A DNA stretch of 64,000 bases from Paenibacillus koleovorans NBRC 103111 (GTDB taxonomy: Bacteria; Bacillota; Bacilli; Paenibacillales; NBRC-103111), in contig NZ_BIMA01000018.1 in the NCBI RefSeq assembly GCF_004000845.1, forward strand, positions 1-64,000, written 5' to 3'. The translations under genes were made by a program, and so were the position numbers. The notes below the pieces were generated by a model that saw only the letters and a program-made list of their open reading frames with translations, ran no database searches and was not told the origin of the DNA. The first letter of the stretch is position 1. The number at the start of each line of letters is the position of its first letter. Positions 1 through 8,285 of the stretch are shown here, one piece after another.

Positions 1-1547
1 AGCTTGCCGACGGGAGCGGCAAGCTGGCCCGCCGCCTCGCCGCGCTTCTGCGCGACGCGCCGCCGGCCGGCGCCTTCGCCGCGCTCGAGGTCGCCGCGGC
101 CAGCGCGCCTCGCTCCGCCGCAACCAGCCGCCTCGCCGTCGGGACGCACACCGCTCCTATCGACGAAGCCTGGTTCGAGCAGCTCGAGCTGGAGGCCGAC
201 CTGCAGCTCACGGCGATGCAGGAGCTCGCCTTGCAAGAGTGTGCTCTCGACAACGCATCCGCGCAGGCGGAGAGCTTGAAGCAGCAGCTCGGCTCGGTCC
301 AGTCCCGCATGAACGAGCTGGCGCAGCTGGAGCAGGGCTGGTCGCAAGCTTGGGCTGCCTGGCTCGAGGAGCAGAGCCTTCCCCGGGCGCTTACTCCGGG
401 CGGTGCGTCCGAGCTGCTTCGCGAAATCGCCCAAACGCGCGAGCTCCTCAAAGATCTAACGTTTATTAGCCAGGAAATCGCAGCGATCACCCAGGATTTG
501 CATGACTACGAGCAGGAAGCGCGAGCTTGCCTGAACCGCCACCCGTCTTACAAGCCCGATACCGACATGCTGCTCTCTCTCAAACAACTGAAAGCCGCCT
601 CCGAGGAACAACGGCTCCTCGAGCAGCGGCGAGAGCAGACGGAGCGCGAGCTGGCGTCCGTTCAAGTCGATATAGAAGCTTCGGAAGGCGATTGTGCACG
701 CGGCCGCGAGCAAATCGATCAGCTGTGGCGGTCGTCGTATGCCGAGTCGCTGGAGCAATTTTGGCTAAACGTACGCGAGCATGAGGAGCGCCAAGCAGCG
801 CTGATCGAGCAAAAGGAAGCGAAGCTGCTGCTCACGACCATTTTCGGCCGCGATCGTGTGCAAGAGGCGCAACACTCGCTCCAAGCTTGCCCGGCATCCG
901 TGCTCGAGGATGAGCGACGGGATGCCGAGAACCGGCTCCAAGCAACCGCCCTTGAGCTGAATGAGCTGCGCGATCGCCGCGGTCGGCTCCTGCACGAGAT
1001 GGAGGCGCTCGAATCCGGCGAGGATCACGCCGACCGGATGCAGCGCGCGCAATCGGCGGCAGCCGTTGTGCAGCGCCAAGCGCGCCGCTGGGCGACCGTG
1101 ACGCTCGCCTCCTCGCTGTTCCGCACGGCCCGGGCCAAGTACGAGCAAGATCGCCAGCCCGGCGTCCTGCAAGCAGCCTCACAATACTTCGGCCAAATGA
1201 CGGATGGCGCTTACACTCGCGTATCCGCGCCGTTAGGGGAGAAAAAGCTGCTCGTCACCGATCGGGACGGACGAACACTCGACTCGTCCGCCTTAAGCCG
1301 AGGCACGGCCGAGCAGCTGTACTTGGCGATGCGCTTCGCTTTCGCCGCCGAGCACGGACAGACCGCCGCCTTGCCTTTTATCATGGACGATGTGTTCGTT
1401 AATTTTGATCCTCTTCGGCTGCGGGCGTGTTTCCAGCTCGTGAAGGACATTTCCCGCCAGCATCAGGTACTCTTTTTCACCTGTCATCCGCATATTCGTC
1501 AAGCTGCTCAAGAGGCGATTCCGGAGCTTCAGTTGATCGAGCTGTAG
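1..1547 (+). CDS. C-terminal part of a YhaN-type AAA/SMC-like ATPase (5' truncated by window)
   Basis: The open frame runs in from the left edge (frame begins at base 3) and ends at TAG 1545-1547, so the N-terminal Walker A part lies outside. The visible ~514 residues are a long Glu/Gln/Arg-rich coiled coil followed by a compact ATPase end: an ABC-type signature (LSRGTAEQLYLAMR), a Walker B with D-loop (PFIMDDVFVNFD) and a switch-His segment (VLFFTCHPH). This order (coiled coil, signature, Walker B) is that of RecF/SMC-like proteins and closely resembles the end of B. subtilis YhaN, which is linked to a YhaO-type nuclease; the partner gene would be upstream and is not visible. A role in DNA repair is inferred from the family. 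An internal ATG at 216 is only an in-frame methionine. Confidence 0.8.
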   Translation, partial: LADGSGKLARRLAALLRDAPPAGAFAALEVAAASAPRSAATSRLAVGTHTAPIDEAWFEQLELEADLQLTAMQELALQECALDNASAQAESLKQQLGSVQSRMNELAQLEQGWSQAWAAWLEEQSLPRALTPGGASELLREIAQTRELLKDLTFISQEIAAITQDLHDYEQEARACLNRHPSYKPDTDMLLSLKQLKAASEEQRLLEQRREQTERELASVQVDIEASEGDCARGREQIDQLWRSSYAESLEQFWLNVREHEERQAALIEQKEAKLLLTTIFGRDRVQEAQHSLQACPASVLEDERRDAENRLQATALELNELRDRRGRLLHEMEALESGEDHADRMQRAQSAAAVVQRQARRWATVTLASSLFRTARAKYEQDRQPGVLQAASQYFGQMTDGAYTRVSAPLGEKKLLVTDRDGRTLDSSALSRGTAEQLYLAMRFAFAAEHGQTAALPFIMDDVFVNFDPLRLRACFQLVKDISRQHQVLFFTCHPHIRQAAQEAIPELQLIEL

Positions 1548-1579
1548 GTTACTCCCCATCTAGCTTGTAGAGCCACGAT

Positions 1580-1609
1580 TTTACACAAAAATACGAAAAA
1601 TGATATAAA
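1580..1609 (+). promoter_or_regulatory. Candidate sigma-A promoter for the TM2 gene
   Basis: TTTACA (1580-1585), an 18-base spacer and TATAAA (1604-1609), about 100 bases upstream of the TM2-domain gene. Found by eye; no other promoter-like pair in this gap is as good. Confidence 0.4.
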
Positions 1610-1624
1610 ACCCCTAGTTTCGAC

Positions 1625-1654
1625 TGTATACAAAATGTATCTCCATTTTATACA
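1625..1654. repeat. Imperfect inverted repeat in the TM2 gene leader
   Basis: The left arm TGTATACAAAATG (1625-1637) faces the right arm CATTTTATACA (1644-1654), complementary except for one or two bulged bases. It lies between the candidate promoter and the start codon, so it could be an operator or a leader hairpin. No regulator can be named. Confidence 0.3.
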
Positions 1655-1712
1655 ATCATTTCATATGAATTTATTCCCAATTCATAGAGAAAAGGCATAG
1701 AGGAGAATGTGT

Positions 1713-1940
1713 GTGAAGTCGAAAGTGACTGCAGGCGTGTTGGGCATCTTGCTAGGAGGGTTAGGGGTACATAAGTTTTACTTGGGCAAACCGGGGATGG
1801 GCATCTTGTACATTTTGTTTTGCTGGACGGGCATTCCTGGGATCATCGGATTGATTGAAGGGATCCTCTACTTGGTCAAGACAGAGGAAGAATTCAACAG
1901 CAAATTCAACCAGAAATACGCGCGTGGTATTGCAGTCTAG
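1713..1940 (+). CDS. TM2 domain-containing small membrane protein
   Basis: The protein has about 75 residues in two hydrophobic segments joined by a short turn. It carries the TM2 hallmark: a Gly-rich first helix ending in GGLGVHKFYLGK, then a second helix around GIPGIIGLIEGILYL. TM2 proteins are small inner-membrane proteins with no established bacterial function. The Shine-Dalgarno AGGAG (1701-1705) is one base from an ATG at 1707 but seven bases from GTG 1713, so GTG 1713 is the preferred start. The gene stands alone, with its own promoter candidate and a terminator directly downstream. Confidence 0.75.
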   Translation: MKSKVTAGVLGILLGGLGVHKFYLGKPGMGILYILFCWTGIPGIIGLIEGILYLVKTEEEFNSKFNQKYARGIAV

Positions 1941-1967
1941 CTTCATTGGGAATAAAGTACGGACTGG

Positions 1968-2003
1968 AAAGTCTTTGGGGGGTAACCTCAAGGGCTTTTT
2001 TCT
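1968..2003 (+). terminator. Rho-independent terminator after the TM2 gene
   Basis: A 13-pair stem with several G-T pairs, arms 1968-1980 and 1986-1998, around a short loop and followed by TTTTTTCTTT. It sits 28 bases after the TM2 stop codon. Confidence 0.65.
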
Positions 2004-2342
2004 TTAATAGGGAAGGGAAGAGGTGTCATGATCGGAAGTTCACCGGTCCGGTTCTCTGGTGTAAGCGTTCAGTTGGCGCGCGGGGAGGAGAGGAAGGGGT
2101 CAATGCTGTCAGGGTAGGGACTCTAACAGCGGCGAGTATGCGGACCATACGGCTCTTATTTGTGAACAAAATGGCTATTTTACTTGACTCTTGCAAAAAC
2201 CTTGCTGTAAAACAAAGTAATCATTTGTAAACATATAAGAACCTTTGTCGAAAGGCCGAAAACGAAGAGGACATCTGCCATATTTGGAGAAGTTGTTGGT
2301 TACCACACCCACAAATTCCCAGATAGGAGATGTCTTAGGAAT
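2004..2342. other. Gene-free stretch upstream of the insertion-sequence transposase
   Basis: No convincing gene was found. A 94-codon frame here has no ribosome binding site and no recognisable content. The right part carries the inverted repeat described separately and a weak promoter-like TTGACT near 2183. The left end of the insertion sequence should lie somewhere in this stretch. GGGTAG at 2112-2117 is complementary to CTACCC at 3589-3594, but similarity beyond these six bases is near chance, so the element boundary is not fixed. Confidence 0.35.
2269..2335. repeat. Inverted repeat just ahead of the transposase start
   Basis: GGACATCTGCCATATTTGG (about 2270-2288) faces CCCAGATAGGAGATGTC (about 2318-2334), with around 13 complementary bases. 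It ends eight bases before the transposase ATG. Such hairpins before IS transposase genes can block read-through expression from neighbouring promoters; that role is inferred. Confidence 0.45.
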
Positions 2343-3570
2343 ATGGTAACCTTCTATACGGCGATCGTCAAGTTTCTTTTAGCCCTACGCTTGGAGTTGT
2401 CAGGTCCCCAATTCAATCACCTTCTCCATCTCGTGCATGGCATCATTGTGTGCGAGGGACGTAAAAACATATCGCAGCTCCGCAGGTCAACAGGCGAGTA
2501 CCGCGACCTCAGCTGTATGACGAAATTCCTGAAGAACTCGCCCTGGAATGCGAATCGGCTGCAGCGGCGTCACATGAAGTTTCTCATGGAGAAAATCCAG
2601 CGAGAGCGCACCAGGCAAGGGGATCGCCGCGCAATCACCTTCTTCATCGTCGACGATACGAGCTGCAAGAAGGACACCTCGACCAAACATATCGAAGGTC
2701 TCGATTTTCACTACTCGCATAACGAGGGAAAAAGCGTTTGGTCCCATTGCGTCGTCACCGCGCACCTCGTAAGTAGTGGCTGCTCCTTTGCCTGGGATTT
2801 CCGTCCCTATTTTCGGGAGGAGTACTGCGCGACGCACAAGCTCACCTTCAAGAGCAAGAACGACCTTGCTGTCGAGCTGGTTCAAGCTTACGAATCCGAC
2901 CAGAACGAGCTGGTTTACGTACTCATCGATAGCTGGTACACAAGCCAAAAGCTTGTCGATGCTTGCAACGCCAAGGGCTTCCACGTCATCGGGGCCGTCA
3001 AAACGAACCGCACGATCTGTCCGGCCTGGCATCCGCATCCAGCTCAGCGAATTTGCCGCGAAGCACATCCAAAAGGCTGATCTCCGCTCTGTCACGGTGG
3101 AGGGTAAGGGGACTTATCGGATTTATGAATATGAAGGGCCTCTGGCCGACATCGAAAATGTCAAAGTGCTGCTGTCCTGGGAGAACGAATTCGATTCAAG
3201 CAAATCGCCATTTTGTATCCTCTGCACGGATCAGAGCCTGGATCTCGTCACGATCCTGCGTTACTATGACGTGCGGTGGAGCATTGAAACCGGATATCGT
3301 TATTTCAAGGAACTGCTTGGCTTTGACCACTATCAGTTGCAATCGTTTCATGCGATTCAGCGCTATTGGACGATTCAGTTGCTCGTGTACAACTTCCTGG
3401 AGTTACAGCGACAGGAATGGTCCAGCGGCAGCGACAGGCTGACTTTAGGCGATGTCGTCCGTCGCATTCGTAAAGAACATTTTGGCCAGACTGTCGTCTA
3501 CGTGTATCAGCAAGCGCTAGCCCATCGACCTTTGGCCGAACTTCTTGAAGAATTGAAGCTCAGCGCATAA
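2343..3570 (+). pseudogene. IS701/IS4-type DDE transposase broken by a one-base frameshift
   Basis: Two overlapping frames together make one transposase of about 410 residues. The first (2343-3080) holds the N-terminal part, with FFIVDDTSCKK (first Asp) and YVLIDSWYTSQK (second Asp). The second, frame +1, continues from about 3028 with RWSIETGYRYFKELLGF (catalytic Glu) and ends at 3570. One extra base, best placed as the T at 3027, explains the shift: removing it restores the reading CPAGIRIQLSEF. The local sequence is not a slippery heptamer, so programmed frameshifting is unlikely. The layout (LSGPQFNHLLHLVHG start, DDE spacing) fits the IS701 family. Terminal inverted repeats could not be fixed. 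The element abuts the broken peptidase gene downstream and may be inactive. Confidence 0.8.
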
Positions 3571-3588
3571 CGGTTGCCGTCGATAACA

Positions 3589-4570
3589 CTACCCGTCTGC
3601 CTGTTTGAGGCCTTCTATGTATCCATTTGCAAGAGTCAAGTATGTAACTGAACTGGAGTAAGTAGCAATTCCGTATTGGCCATAGCTTTGAAAATATGGA
3701 GTTATTTCTACTCTATATGTACCAGACCCATAGCTTGAGATACTTTTGGTATCCCCCGGTCTTAATGCGGGTGACTTCCATGTGGCGGTTCCTACTAATC
3801 CTGTATTTGCCGTGATCGTTGAGGTAGCTACTGTATTCCAGACACCCAATGATAGTTTTTGATATTTTACTCTATAATTTATTTCCCCAAAGGCGTAGTC
3901 ATCCCAATTTACATACATGAACCCTGATATAACAGAGGCGGTAATGCTACTGGCGTAGCCATTACCTAAAAAGTTATCTACTCTAGATATATCATTTGAC
4001 TGAGGTCCAGTATAGTGAGGACAACCTGGGTGTGCGCCATTCATTACCGTAACTTCTGCTGTACAGCCAGTTCCCGTGAGATCATCGTATCTTTCATGGA
4101 GTCCTATAAAATGTCCAATCTCGTGAGCGGCAGTAAATGTCATGTTAGGAGAGATGCTATATAGTAATATAAATAGTTCCTTGTGTAACAAAGTTTGCAT
4201 TTCGTGTAGTGTCGTTGTAGACACTAGTAATACTATAACAGCCAGCGTCAGATGGGCATAATGCATTAGAATAATTAAACGTTAAGTCGCTACCTGATCC
4301 AGATATTCTCACTTCTGGAACCGCACTATTCCAATTTGAAACAGCGGTGTTCACACTGGAGGTTATTGTAGATGAAGTTGACTGATAGGTTGATACGGTA
4401 CCATTTATCAACCACCAGTTAGTCCACGTTTCATCACCAACAAATAGTGTAGGCAATTGTTTATTGACGTCATTCACCATCCATACTTGATGGTGAGCCG
4501 AGACTGACGATGTGAGTACTAGTAAATAAATAAGAGCTACGGCAAATAAACCAGAAATTTTTTTATTCAT
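3589..4570 (-). pseudogene. Secreted zinc metallopeptidase (metzincin-like), frameshifted
   Basis: Read on the minus strand from ATG 4570. The protein begins with a signal peptide (cleavage near SVSA-HH), then a Ser/Thr-rich domain with TFNYSNALCPSDAGCYS. It hits a stop at about 4157, exactly where another frame continues with NMTFTAAHEIGHFIGLHE and runs to TAG 3589. Dropping one base near 4158 joins them smoothly (ITI-SISPN), giving about 325 residues. HEIGH plus a following Gly and His is a zinc site of the metzincin type, although the third His is one residue closer than in the usual HExxHxxGxxH. The C-terminal ~130 residues look like a beta-rich domain. The start codon overlaps the upstream 166-aa gene by eight bases, so the two form one unit. 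The 3' end touches the insertion sequence and may be truncated by it. Confidence 0.7.
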
Positions 4571-5063
4571 ATTTCTTCACTCCTTCCAGATAACCCTTGA
4601 TATTCCCTTTTAGAAAGTGAAAGGGTTCTTTAGCATCTGGAGTTAGCTCCACGTTTAGCACAAAGCCCGTTTTTTGACTAATTACAATTATTGAATCTCC
4701 GTTTTGTATTGCATACCAAGGGAGGTGGGGAGTACTCGAGTTATTATTTCCCACTGACTGAGCCGCAACTACAAACGCTTTAACATAAACATTTTCCGGT
4801 AGCTGTACACGCTCGCCTGCTATCTCAATAACGGATCCCTTCGTTTCTTCTCCTGATACATATTGAATCCTTCCCTTTTGCTGTGCCCATTCAGTAAAAT
4901 CCTTTTTCCATTGGAGCTGTTCTTTGATGGTGCTCTCATTTGTCAGTGTGTTAGCAAATTCATCATTCGTATCTTTCTCCCCTGATGCTATGACAACAGA
5001 TGCAACCAAAAAGATAAGTACAAGTAAAGCGAGTGGAGCAAATAACTTGATTGTTCGACCCAT
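4563..5063 (-). CDS. Membrane-anchored or secreted protein of unknown function, partner of the metallopeptidase
   Basis: The protein has 166 residues. Residues ~7-27 form one hydrophobic segment (a signal peptide without a clear cleavage site, or an N-terminal anchor); the rest is hydrophilic and would lie outside the membrane. No family was recognised. The start ATG 5063 follows a good Shine-Dalgarno (AAGGAGGG on the minus strand). The 3' end overlaps the peptidase start by eight bases, which implies translational coupling and suggests that this protein anchors, chaperones or inhibits the peptidase; that is inference only. Like the peptidase it is AT-richer than the spoIIR-ywl genes next door, consistent with acquired DNA. 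Confidence 0.6.
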   Translation of the reverse strand: MGRTIKLFAPLALLVLIFLVASVVIASGEKDTNDEFANTLTNESTIKEQLQWKKDFTEWAQQKGRIQYVSGEETKGSVIEIAGERVQLPENVYVKAFVVAAQSVGNNNSSTPHLPWYAIQNGDSIIVISQKTGFVLNVELTPDAKEPFHFLKGNIKGYLEGVKKYE

Positions 5064-5440
5064 ATCAGCCCTCCTTATTTTGAGGAATAATTTTCCTCTT
5101 ATTCAACTATACAGGATGCTCCGGTGTTTTGTATATATGTTGTATTTATAGTAAATTTATGGTCATTTTATGGATAATTGTGGATATTTCCTGCGCTACT
5201 TTTATTGTATGTTCTAAATTCTCTTTATGGGATTTTTTATTTCAAATCTCTTGTAGAAGCAGGAGGAAGGAGGAGAAGTCGCACTGATACTGGATATTAC
5301 AACGATTCGTTCTTGTTATTTCGTTGAGTTTTAACGCAACTATATAGTTTTATTTGAATATCAGGTTGCCTCAGCATTAATTTAAATAAGAACAAATACT
5401 TGATTTTCTGAGTACAAACGAATGTTCGGGGATGGTGAGC
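5064..5440. other. AT-rich intergenic stretch upstream of the minus-strand pair
   Basis: No gene seen. An inverted repeat, GAGGAA (5082-5087) facing TTCCTC (5093-5098), lies just upstream of the Shine-Dalgarno of the 166-aa gene and could be an operator or leader hairpin. A TATAGT read on the minus strand around 5106-5111 could be its -10 box, but no good -35 was found. Confidence 0.35.
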
Positions 5441-5760
5441 ATGGCTCAGCAAGAAATCATGACACTGTAAGAAGTTTCAAGAAAAGTTCGGGTCCGATCA
5501 AGTTTGTCGCGACCATTTATTTCAAATTCGTTGACCAAGAGTTTTTTGCTGCCTGAAATTCCAGCATTATTCATACTATTATTTGGAAACGCGAAAGCAT
5601 TACTAATGTACGGAGTGCAAGCATCAAGCTTCCGTTACGGCAGGAACAAACATGCATAAATCGCACACACCGCTGCTGACTTGGTTTTGCGCCATCTTTC
5701 TAGTAGCCTACGACAAACGAGGCGTATCCGCCAAAATCGGCCGATTGCGGATTTGGTTGT
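5441..5760 (+). pseudogene. Degraded IS1595-type transposase remnant
   Basis: There is no intact frame, but pieces in different frames reassemble the N-terminal part of an IS1595-family transposase. ATG 5441 opens MAQQEIMTL and then meets a stop. The next frame reads KFQEKFGSDQVCRDHLFQIR, a stop in place of the expected Trp, and a damaged zinc ribbon, VFCCLKFQH, where a CPKC-type motif is expected. After a gap, the segment near 5628-5755 reads ASVTAGTNMHKSHTPLLTWF followed by IFLVAYDKRGVSA. This order (leading helix, zinc ribbon, then the SVTAGT...TPL...W segment) is the family layout. The DDE catalytic core is missing, so it is a 5' fragment decayed by stops and indels. The 250 bases after it (5761-6007) show no gene. 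Confidence 0.65.
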
Positions 5761-6007
5761 ATAGTAGTTGGGGTAGGATTCCTCCTTTGTGACTTTGCAT
5801 TCTCAAGGGTACCCTACTTTTTTCTTGTCTGCTAGACTCACCCGGCTTACACATGTTATTTTACGCCATCTCAGGTTGAGGTGTCTTCGCGCAAATAGCG
5901 GTATGCCGCCATTACCTTATTCTGGTTTGCTGCTGCTGTTGATGCCAGGTTTGATAGATGTATAGAGCCGTTTGCTAGATTCGAAGAAAGAAATACTAGA
6001 TTCGTAG

Positions 6008-6036
6008 GTTTAGCTCCCTTCTCTCCTGGACATACT
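6008..6036 (+). promoter_or_regulatory. Sigma-F type promoter of spoIIR
   Basis: GTTTA (6008-6012) fits the -35 consensus GYWTA. A 15-base spacer leads to GGACATACT (6028-6036), which fits the sigma-F -10 pattern GGnnAnAnT at every fixed position. It is 30 bases upstream of the spoIIR start, leaving room for the leader and Shine-Dalgarno. In B. subtilis spoIIR is transcribed in the forespore by sigma-F, which supports the reading. Confidence 0.6.
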
Positions 6037-6066
6037 TGGACTAGGTAGGGAAGGGAGTTGTCGGTT

Positions 6067-6861
6067 ATGGTAAAGCGGGTTTCTTTTCGTCCTTATATGT
6101 ATGTGGCATTTGCCCTTATCGTCATGATGTTCTGTTGGGAATCGAACCGAATTCAAGCGGCTGTCTTGGATTCTACTATACCGGAAGACGCGATCCGCAT
6201 CCGTATCTTGGCCAATTCCGACAATGCGCAGGATCAATGGATCAAGCGGCAAGTGCAAGCAGGTGTGGCGCTCGCGATAGGGGAATGGGCGCTGGATCCG
6301 CAAAACATCGAAGAAGCCCGCGAAGCGATTACGGCGCATTTGCCGGAGCTGGAGCTGATCGCGAATCAAATCGTGAAGGCGAACGGGTTCTCCGACCCTG
6401 TGACGGTCGAGCTGGGTCGAGTGCCTTTCCCCGCCAAGCAGTTCGGCAGCAAGCTGTACCCGGCTGGGGAGTATGAGGCGCTGCGGATCGTGATCGGCAA
6501 AGGCGAAGGGCAAAACTGGTGGTGCGTGCTGTTCCCACCTCTGTGCTTCGTCGGGGTGAAGGCGAAAGCGGCTCCGGCTCCTACAGCTGCACCGAGCGCC
6601 GCCCCAACAGCAACTGCCGGCAAGAACGCTCCAGCCGCCGCTGCTGCGCCGAGCAGCGGGAAAGCCCCTGCCCCGACAGCTGCGTCAGGAAAGACTAACG
6701 CTGCCGCCTCGGTTAAATCGGATGCCGGCAAAGCCGTAGCGGCAAGCGCCAATGTTGGTGCGGCCGTTGCAACGGAGGAAGCTCCGAAAGTGGAAACGAA
6801 GTTTTTCCTGTGGGAGCTGGTGAAGAAAGTCGTAAGCAAGGTGCAAAGCTTGTTTGCCTAA
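6067..6861 (+). CDS. spoIIR: Stage II sporulation protein R (SpoIIR)
   Basis: This is the forespore signalling protein that triggers SpoIIGA to process pro-sigma-E in the mother cell. A signal-type helix lies at residues ~7-30, followed by the SpoIIR core with IRIRILANSD...DQWIKRQV and the hallmark NWWCVLFPPLCFV. After the hallmark comes an unusual ~75-residue Ala/Pro/Thr-rich low-complexity stretch and then a hydrophobic/basic tail, making the protein (264 aa) longer than the ~224 aa of B. subtilis. ATG 6067 is preferred over TTG 6058 because AAGGGAG (6051-6057) is nine bases from the ATG but adjacent to the TTG. It stands at the head of the conserved ywl gene block. Confidence 0.93.
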   Translation: MVKRVSFRPYMYVAFALIVMMFCWESNRIQAAVLDSTIPEDAIRIRILANSDNAQDQWIKRQVQAGVALAIGEWALDPQNIEEAREAITAHLPELELIANQIVKANGFSDPVTVELGRVPFPAKQFGSKLYPAGEYEALRIVIGKGEGQNWWCVLFPPLCFVGVKAKAAPAPTAAPSAAPTATAGKNAPAAAAAPSSGKAPAPTAASGKTNAAASVKSDAGKAVAASANVGAAVATEEAPKVETKFFLWELVKKVVSKVQSLFA

Positions 6862-6966
6862 GCTGGACCTTGACTTAGAACAGGCAGCGTCGGGTGACAC
6901 CGCGTGAGCAAAGAGCTATAATAGGGAAAATCATTGTTTAACTTTCGAACGCAAGGTGTTGGCCTC

Positions 6967-8172
6967 ATGACTATCGTATGGCATGTAGATCCGAATGATA
7001 TCGAACCAGCCGACGGCTGGCCCGGTCTTGCCGAAGCGGGGCGTTTGCTCGCTGCCGGCGAGACCGTTGCGTTTCCTACCGAGACCGTGTACGGCCTTGG
7101 CGCGGACGCGACGAACACGGCGGCGGTGGAGGCGGTGTTCCAGGCGAAGGGACGCCCGTCCGACAATCCGCTCATCGTGCATATCGCCGATTGGGCGCAG
7201 CTGGACGGGCTCGTCGCCGAGGTGAGCGACACCGCCCGCCGCTTGATGGCCCGGTTCTGGCCCGGGCCGCTCACGCTCGTGCTGCCGGTGCGTCCCGGCG
7301 CCGTGTCCCCGCGTGTCACGGCCGGGCTCGACACCGTGGCCGTGCGCATGCCGGCGCACCCGGTCGCGCTGGCTCTGATCCGCGCTGCGGGCTGCCCCGT
7401 CGCGGCGCCGAGCGCGAACCGCTCGGGGCGCCCGAGCCCGACGCTGGCGGCGCATGTCCGCGAGGACTTGGACGGGCGCATCGCCGGGCTCGTCGACGCC
7501 GGACCGACCGGCGTCGGGCTCGAGTCGACGGTCGCCGAGGTGATCGGCGACTCGGTGCATGTGCTGCGGCCGGGCGGCGTGACCGCGGCTGAGATGCAGG
7601 CGGCGCTGCCCGACTGCACGGTGGTGAGCGGCGGCTCGCACGCTGGCGAAGCCGACGGCCGCACCACCACTGGCGATGGCGTCGAGCCTCCGTCGGCCGC
7701 TGCAGCAGCAGCCGATGCTGCCGATGCCTTGGCCTACGTGCCGAAGTCGCCGGGCATCAAATACACGCACTACGCGCCTAAAGGGGTCCTGACTATTGTA
7801 CGCCCCAGCATTACCGTCTCAAGCGCAAGCGCCTTAGGCGACTCAGACCCAGACCCGGACCCGGACCCGCTGTGCGGCTGGGTCCAGAAGCAAATCCGCG
7901 CCGCCCGCCAGCAGGGCGAACGCACCGGCGTCCTCACCACGCGTAGCCGTGCGCCGCTCTATGATGCCGATCTCGTGATCGGCTGCGGCGATGCCGACGA
8001 CCTCGAAGCAGCCGCCCACGGGCTCTACGCCGCCCTGCGCGACTTCGACGAAGCCGGCATCGCCCGAATGTGGGCGGAAGCGTATCCGGAGGGGGGTCTC
8101 GGCGAAGCGATCATGAACCGGCTGCTCAAAGCCGCCGGCGGCCGCATCGTAGGGCTGTCCTCGCAATCCTAA
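6967..8172 (+). CDS. ywlC: L-threonylcarbamoyladenylate synthase (Sua5/YwlC)
   Basis: It makes threonylcarbamoyl-AMP from threonine, bicarbonate and ATP for the t6A37 modification of ANN-decoding tRNAs. The N-terminal YrdC domain (residues ~15-200) shows FPTETVYGLGADA and CPVAAPSANRSG. The linker SPGIKYTHYAPKG and a C-terminal Sua5 domain (~260-400) follow. With about 401 residues it is longer than B. subtilis YwlC, owing to an Ala-rich linker and an acidic Asp-Pro repeat (DPDPDPDP) near residue 300. ATG 6967, eight bases after AAGGTG, is taken over an upstream in-frame TTG at 6934. It lies between spoIIR and mntP as in Bacillus. Confidence 0.92.
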   Translation: MTIVWHVDPNDIEPADGWPGLAEAGRLLAAGETVAFPTETVYGLGADATNTAAVEAVFQAKGRPSDNPLIVHIADWAQLDGLVAEVSDTARRLMARFWPGPLTLVLPVRPGAVSPRVTAGLDTVAVRMPAHPVALALIRAAGCPVAAPSANRSGRPSPTLAAHVREDLDGRIAGLVDAGPTGVGLESTVAEVIGDSVHVLRPGGVTAAEMQAALPDCTVVSGGSHAGEADGRTTTGDGVEPPSAAAAAADAADALAYVPKSPGIKYTHYAPKGVLTIVRPSITVSSASALGDSDPDPDPDPLCGWVQKQIRAARQQGERTGVLTTRSRAPLYDADLVIGCGDADDLEAAAHGLYAALRDFDEAGIARMWAEAYPEGGLGEAIMNRLLKAAGGRIVGLSSQS

Positions 8173-8285
8173 TAGCAGGTGTACATGTTTCCCCCCTTGT
8201 CCGCATATGTTGATTAAGAACATAGGACAGGATGTTCGATGATCGCCTGGGGCGCATCATTCGAACAGGACGTGGGGGAGTTCCA

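Noticed and set aside
1946-2230. 94-codon frame before the transposase
   Set aside because: It begins inside the TM2 terminator, has no ribosome site and no family-like content.
3000-3060. Programmed frameshifting in the transposase
   Set aside because: Some IS families use it, but there is no slippery run at 3020-3030 and one inserted T explains the break; a mutation is simpler.
7846-7870. Short tandem repeat GACCCG-like in ywlC
   Set aside because: It encodes an in-frame Asp-Pro tract in a variable linker; too short to be a regulatory repeat or CRISPR-like array.
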